The notes below the pieces were generated by a model. That model had not been told where the DNA came from. It did no database searches and worked only from the letters and a program-made list of their open reading frames with translations. A stretch of DNA of 64,000 bases from Quillaja saponaria (Eukaryota; Streptophyta; Magnoliopsida; Fabales; Quillajaceae). Numbering within the stretch: position 1 is the first letter of the stretch; each line of letters begins with the position of its first letter. The stretch lies in the NCBI GenBank assembly GCA_029379385.1, contig CM055618.1:258134-322133 (forward strand). The letters run 5' to 3'. The translations under genes were made by a program, and so were the position numbers. Below are positions 58,236 through 64,000 of the stretch, piece by piece.

Positions 58236-60883
58236 ATGGATTTGGACCAGTGGATCTCAAAGGTGAAGGAAGGGCAGCATCTTTTGGAAGACGAGCTGCA
58301 ACTTCTCTGCGAATATGTATGTCTTTGGCTTCTACTTTCTACTTCTATCTCAACCTAGTGTCTATATTCCTAAGGAAAATGCGTTTTATGTTATATATAG
58401 GGTTTTAATGTGACTTCACTTGGGGCATAAATTAAGTCTTCAATTTCTTTTGTAATTGAAACTTCCAACTCAATTCAGATTTGTTTTTCATTGGTAATGG
58501 TGGGTTTTTGGATTGGAATCTTGAAAACTTTTAACTGCTTGGGGTTGAAACGAACTTATCATATATCTTCAACTGGCTACTCAAAGCAGCATCTTAGTTG
58601 TTGGGTCATAAAGATTCTTCGATTAGTGTCATTTGATGTATAATTAATGAAAAACAATAATAAACTCACCTAGTGTTGTTATAAAAGAAAGAAGTTTTAT
58701 TTTCCCTTTCCCCTTAGATAAGTGCTCATATAGGGCCTTATCACTTATGCATCTGCTTCTGTCAAGGGCATCATGCTCAAGTTCAGGTGGATTGATCTTT
58801 ATGAAAGATGGCTTCTCTCTAGCTCATCTTTTACAAGTTTGTGAATCTGCATTTAAGAAACAAGCACCAATCTGAATTTCAAGTAATTAGCCCATGTTTT
58901 ACAATCTCAGATTTATAATTCCCATGATCATGCGTGAGATATACGTGCATATAAAAATATTCTGGGATTGAATAAAGGCTCATGGAAATGTGTAAACCAT
59001 ATAGGTATTTTGTTTGGCACATTGACCATTGGAATCTAATCATATATCATCTCTGTTGTGTTTTTTACATGCTAGTTCTAAAATTTTGACTTCATACATC
59101 CTTTTTTATCACTAGTTCTCTTTGTATTGCCATTGAAGCCAATTTCTTAAATAGAGTTTCAAACTCCTGTGAGTGCATTTCAGTTGATTGTTACTAATTA
59201 GGAGTTTTGGGGGTTCAATTTACAATCTTAGATTTTTGATGAGGACAATCCATCACCTTTGATTCTTCTGTTCTTCCCTCTAACAAAAAGAATCTAAATT
59301 TATGTGAGATAGCTGGGAGTAAAAGGTTTAGTGATCCTATCTCTCTATAGGCTGCAAGTTACTAAGGGAAACCAGTATACTTGGAAGCTTTAAAGGAAGC
59401 TTATGAGTCTAAAGTTGTTTATGTCTGTTTGGAACAAGTAGGTAAAATTGTAGTTGTAGGGCGTTTTTGCCAGATGGTCTTTGCTAGTAGTGCCATCCTC
59501 CCCACTGGCTGTATGGATGGATTGCCTCTTGCTGCTGCATTCTGTTAGGCTATGGATTACAGGAACAAATGTAGCTGAATGAGACAGCAGGTGGGTTGCA
59601 CGGTGGAAAATTGTAGTTGTAGGTTTCTGTTTTGCAGTTGTTGATGATACATGGGTTTCATAAGATTAATTTTTTTTTTTTTTTTTTTCTCTTGGATGAA
59701 AATTTTGGTGGTATGAATTTCAGAGGTTGATGTTAGCAAACTTCATTTGATGGGGGCTGAAAATTGAATAAATTAACATATATTGAATTTAAAAAACAGA
59801 TGAAGGGGACGATAACCTAATGCTAGAGTATTTTGCAGATTTTATGTTGAATTAAATTGCCAAACAACATTCAAGCATTTTGCAGGTTGTTCTGAAAATC
59901 AACCATTAGGTTATGATCCCTTACTTACCCATCATTAATGGCTACTTTCAGTTTTATCAAAACCTTAGGAAGTTTAACTCAAGAGTTTGAAATATGTTTA
60001 CATAGATTGGATACTTGAGGATCTTCGATGAAGTTAATATTTGGCATGCATACGAGGGTACTAGAGTTTCAAATTGAGTTATTGTGAATTATGATCCATG
60101 AAGCCAAAGTACAGCCCCTGTCTAATTAAATATGAACTTTATTTTTTTTTGTTCACCTGATGCCTCATGCAGTTAATGATAATTTATCGGAAACTACTGT
60201 GCTGTGCATCTCTGATCACACATGAAAATAGACAAGGATGCAGTTATTATCTTTAATAAGTTTGGAGATCTTTTACGATTTTAAAGTTCACATTATAGCC
60301 TTATAGGATTCTTTATTTGCATGGACTTTATATTATTTGAGATTAGTTATTTTATTAGGAAATAGTACTTTGCATTAAAAAACCAAGATAGGTTAGTTGG
60401 TCTTATTGCGTCAATTGTATTGACATTCTGAGTTTTCGTACAATTTATATTGTAAAAATCTTGAGGTGTGAAAGATATATGCTTTCTATCATGGAATTGT
60501 AAGATGCTTTTATTTTAAAAGGATTCATGGTAGATTTATCTTATAATTTTGTTTTTTCACATATCACAGGTGAAGGAGATCCTCATCGAGGAGTCTAATG
60601 TGCAGCCTGTTAATAGTCCTGTAACTGTTTGTGGTGATATTCACGGTCAGTTTCATGACCTAATGAAACTTTTCCAGACGGGGGGTCATGTACCTGAGAC
60701 AAATTATATTTTTATGGTACGAGTTGGACTGTTCACAAAACTATACTGGTGTTTTGTATTCTTATTGTATGTTATGATTTGTTGGTGGGAGCTATAGATC
60801 CTTGATGTTTTGCAGGGAGATTTTGTTGATAGAGGTTACAATAGTCTTGAAGTTTTCACCATCCTTCTACTTCTTAAAGCAAG
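58236..60883 (+). CDS. FYPP3: Serine/threonine protein phosphatase 6 catalytic subunit (FyPP-type), exons 1-3, partial
   Basis: This is the catalytic subunit of PP6, a PP2A-like metallophosphatase of nucleus and cytosol. In Arabidopsis, FyPP1/FyPP3 join SAL (SAPS-domain) and PP2A A subunits and act on PIN auxin carriers and ABI5. Exons are 58236-58316 ([16 protein letters not shown], 27 codons), 60570-60716 (49 codons) and 60816-60883 (22 codons plus two bases). Borders are GT-AG and phases join without error. Motif GDIHGQ is at residues 49-54 and GDFVDRG at 77-83, giving metal ligands D50, H52 and D78. The start is chosen because [11 protein letters not shown] is the family N-terminus; context AGAGATGGA is good. 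The GNHE motif and remaining two thirds of an approximately 303-residue protein are beyond the window. FyPP1 and FyPP3 cannot be told apart here. Confidence 0.93.
58317..60569 (+). other. Intron 1 of the PP6 gene
   Basis: A 2253-bp intron bounded by GTATGT and TTTTTTCACATATCACAG, in phase 0 between Y27 and V28. It contains a T-run at about 59670-59688 and a short direct repeat AAAATTGTAGTTGTAGG at about 59445 and 59608. No other gene or element is recognised. Confidence 0.85.
60717..60815 (+). other. Intron 2 of the PP6 gene
   Basis: A 99-bp intron, GTACGA to TTTTGCAG, phase 0, separating M76 from G77. Confidence 0.9.
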
Positions 60884-63800
60884 GTATGTTCATATGTTGA
60901 AGTCATGTATAACATTTATTTTCACTAACAGTGTGCCTGGGTGTGATATCTGGGCGCATGCTTTTAACCTTCATTATCTTTTCATGATGTAGGTTTACAA
61001 TTATAATTAGGATTACCCTCTTTTTCCTGTTTCAATTTTGAGACTTCATCTTCATGGGTTCAGGTTATCGATGTGTTTGTTAGAACTCATTCTTGTCCTG
61101 TTTAGTTTGTCAATTGCTAGGAATTTCTTCTACATGAATATTTTATTCTGTTTCTCATGAGTCTATTTGTATCTTATTCATTGTTTCCTCTAGTTTTTCT
61201 TATCTTTTGAGGTCTTGTCTCAATGTTCTTGGTTATTTCCCTTGTTCTTTAGTTTAAGCCATATAGAAGCCTTTTTCCAATGCTTATCTACCGTAAACCT
61301 TTTACCAAGATAATCGTCATTTCCCCTTCTGTTGCTCGGACTTGCCATTTGACTCTTAAGTATCCGCATTGACATGACACGGCTCTGGTTAGTACACATA
61401 ATACGTAATGGACACTTGATAGAGTAGTTAGACATGTCACCTTCATGAAAGTTGAATGCTATTTGTGATCATTAACAAACACAGGGACAGGGGGAGGGAA
61501 GACAACTTCTGGAGGTTGATTCAGATCCCCAACAAGCAAGAGGCAGATTAAACAATGTTCCATTTATTTTATTTCTGTATTGTGGTTGGTTGCGGCCAAC
61601 CTGAATTTCAAAAGGAAAAGAACTACTGGTTTAGTCTTGCTAGGCTATCACATTTTTAATAATACAAGAAAATAGGCTATTTTAATAATTTTTTTTCTAT
61701 AAAAAAATAATATAATAATCCCACCCCACAATGATAGCTGGTTGGAAAAATACAAATTTTAAAACAGGCAATAAATGCTTCAGAACTTGTTGCAAATTTC
61801 ATTTACGCATAGCAAGTAGATAATGTCTTACTTCTACTGTTACAAGTGCGAATGCAAATTTGAATTGTAATAGACAAGGGAATTATAGGGATTAGGTATT
61901 CCAGTGCTTTGCCTCCTAGAATGCATTTTTAACATATCCCAGTATCGGAGCTGAAGCAACATATTTTTCCCAGAAACATTAAAAGTACTGTTACTAAGAT
62001 ATTGTTCACAGAAAAATGAGCACTGTATTCGTGCTTTTCCTATCGTGTTTGATTCGTAAAAGTAAAAACCTCTTACTTATCATATCATAATTTTTGCTTG
62101 ACCCCCATATATTTTTCACCTAATCCATACCTTACTTTCAATAACTAAAACCTCTAGTTCCCTAAAATCTAAAGGGCCAGCTTCCACTTACAGAAAATCG
62201 TGCAATTTGTTTTCATTTCTTTCTAGTTTTGCATTTTCCATATTTTTTGCTATTATGTATTGTAGTTTAGTCTCTTCTGAAAGTGTTCAAATACTAATTT
62301 GAGTTAGCATTGACAAAAAAAGGGCTTGAGTTGTTGCTTTATTTATTTCTTTTTTTGCAAGTTCTTAGTATTTGGACATTTCACACTGGATTGAACAAGG
62401 AATTTGTTTTTTTTTTTTTTTTTCTAAATAAAGAAAAGGACTCAAGCCACACATTAGTGCTTTTGTAATGTATTATATGTTCTCATCGACCATATTGGAA
62501 GACAAATAACCCCCATTCCTCCCCCCATAAAAAGATTATTCCTCACTTACTGATATACCTGTTTACAATTTGTACCAGAGGGTTCAAGTACAAATTTTGA
62601 TTAGACCAAGGCTTGCTTGATTAAATTGAAAATTAGCACAAAGAAATGGTCCTTAAAACTATTGCTAAATCCTAGTTGACTCCTTAATACTTCAGGAAAT
62701 CTGAAAAGTCATTTTTTTGTGACAATGTGATGATGAAAATAAAAAAGGCTGTTGCAAGGGTTATGTGGCAATAGTGCTAAATTGCTAGTGGTGATTATGA
62801 TAGTAGTGATGATGAGGATTGTTGTTTGAGGTTGCCATCATGGTGGATGTGGTGGTGGTAGGATTTCAAGACAATAGAATGGTAGTGTTAGCACTTGGCA
62901 GTTGGCACTGACAATAGGGTGGTGGTGATGGTAATGGTAGTAGGGTGGTTGTGATGGAATCATGGAAATGACAGTAGGGTGGTTCTGACAGTAAATTGGT
63001 GGAGGTGACATAGTACTGAGGGTGACAACAGGAAGTTTGGGTGATTATGATGGTGGTGATGGTGAGGATTGTTGTTTGAGGTTGCTGTCATGGATGTGGT
63101 GGTGGTACGATTTAAGACAATTAGATGGCAGTGTCAATTTGGTGATGGTGATGGAATCATGGAATGACGTTAGGGTGGCGGTGATAGTAAGTTGGTGGAG
63201 GTGGCATAGTACTGAGGGTGACAGCAGTGAGTTTTGGGTGGTTGTGATGGGTTAGGAGGGGTTTCTTCTCTGATTGGTGGTGGTGTGGTGGCTACGAGTT
63301 GACAATGGCAAGTTGTTAGTGTTGGTGGTAAGGTGTGTATGGATATGGAAGCTATCAACAAAGAGACAGGTTGTTGATGTTTTCCTTTTCTTTTCTTTCT
63401 TTATAAATTGTTAAAGTGCACTTGAAAAATAGTATGGAAAAGGTTAAATGTTGCAAGTATCAGCATCAAATGAATGTACAAAAAATAATATTGAAGCTTG
63501 TTATCCCTAGAAATAGCAAATTTTAACAAACCAAGGTTCGAAAATGCCTTTCTTTTTGCTCAAAATGGGCGAAACACTACGATTCCACACTGATGGAAAC
63601 GAAACTCACCATTTGAAACAAAGCTATGCAATTTCATGGAAAAAGTGTCTTTTCCATCGATTCCACTTGAAACAGTTCGACCCAAACAGTGATTTGCGAA
63701 TTTTTTCAGATCTTGAGGTATGAAAAGAGAGAATTGTCGTCGTACATATTACTGGCTGTTATGCATGTCACTCGTGCCCCAAGTTTTAGTGGAGAAGATG

Positions 63801-64000
63801 AATTCCACGTATTGTTTCATTTAACTTGGGTCTTCTTTCCTTTTTTCACTTCCATTTTTGTGTCTTATTTTCTATCATAATAGAAGGCCTAGGCTTTAGT
63901 TGGCCCAATTCTTTTGCTAAAGCCTGATAAAACCCAAATAAAGATTTTTCCATTTAAATTCAACTCCACCTATAAACAAATAAAATATTTACAAATTTAA
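60884..64000 (+). other. Intron 3 of the PP6 gene, incomplete
   Basis: Starts GTATGT after the second base of a codon (AG-G/A, expected Arg). The next exon should encode a His/Tyr-Pro-Ala-Asn-Ile stretch and GNHE; no such sequence is seen up to 64000, so this intron is at least 3.1 kb. It holds T- and A-runs (for example 62408-62424) and the GGTGAT-rich repeats at 62793-63340. A gene within the intron is not evident. Confidence 0.7.
62793..63340 (+). repeat. GGT/GAT-rich minisatellite with a duplicated long unit
   Basis: G- and T-rich DNA of GGTGGTGATGG type. A long unit starting GATTATGATRGTRGTGATG (62793) recurs at 63043, about 250 bp on, and the shared internal block GGTGGAGGTGRCATAGTACTG recurs at about 62998 and 63195, about 197 bp apart. 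So a unit was duplicated and one copy lost about 50 bp. Open frames here (for example 63022-63255) are by-products of repeat composition. Confidence 0.8.

Noticed and set aside
58024..58408. Frames on both strands overlapping exon 1 of the PP6 gene
   Set aside because: The plus-strand one is the leader read in a wrong frame and the minus-strand one is its shadow; the MDLDQWISK frame is the conserved one.
63022..63361. Frames rich in W, G and V or in P and T in the GGTGAT block
   Set aside because: Composition follows directly from the simple repeat in a PP6 intron.
1..64000. CRISPR arrays, bacterial operons, rRNA or tRNA genes
   Set aside because: No regularly spaced short repeats with unique spacers, no prokaryotic gene packing, and no cloverleaf or rRNA core sequence noticed by eye; a tRNA scan was not possible.

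Overview
This is a stretch of AT-rich eudicot nuclear DNA made mostly of old, nested transposable elements. One conserved host gene enters at the right edge, and one broken host gene copy lies near 16-20 kb. Plant origin is shown by the element families (CACTA with TNP2/DUF4216, Athila-like Ty3/gypsy, Ty1/copia, plant RTE, PIF/Harbinger, a hAT-type MITE), by GT-AG introns, and by a PP6-type phosphatase gene close to Arabidopsis FyPP. I cannot name the species.

Layout, left to right. Bases 1-4140 hold the 3' part of a decayed CACTA element (+), including an array of about 167-bp repeats. Bases 4145-5400 are a Ty3/gypsy RNase H/integrase fragment (+). Bases 5391-12125 are a decayed Ty1/copia element (+) with an apparent solo LTR of another family nested in its 3' end (9874-11542). 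Bases 13676-14785 are a 5'-truncated RTE-type non-LTR retrotransposon (+). Bases 15848-20260 are an intron-bearing, frameshifted copy of a plant DUF639 gene (+). Bases 20830-24330 look like a long gypsy-type LTR (-). Bases 26120-28757 are an Athila-like pol fragment (-). Bases 30260-32923 are the 3' part of a third CACTA (+), ending in a recognisable terminal inverted repeat.

Bases 33074-42961 are a nearly complete Athila-like LTR retrotransposon on the minus strand. It has two LTRs, a PBS, a polypurine tract, and gag, protease, RT, RNase H and integrase. It is disabled by stops, frameshifts and a deletion in RT. Bases 43355-46680 are a second, internally deleted copy of the same copia family. 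Bases 46950-48546 are a PIF/Harbinger element interrupted by another CACTA (48547 to about 57375), which carries a hAT-like MITE. From 58236 the window enters the first three exons of a protein phosphatase 6 catalytic subunit gene, which continues past the right edge.

The PP6 gene is the only locus that looks intact and functional. The elements are relics: their domains are recognisable but broken by stops and frameshifts. I found no new multigene system. The most interesting signals are structural: CACTA-borne tandem repeats of nucleosome-like length in three places, the nested insertions, a stop codon shared by two copia copies, and a duplicated polypurine-tract-like motif in the Athila-like element. 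Element boundaries are by eye unless a terminal motif is named.
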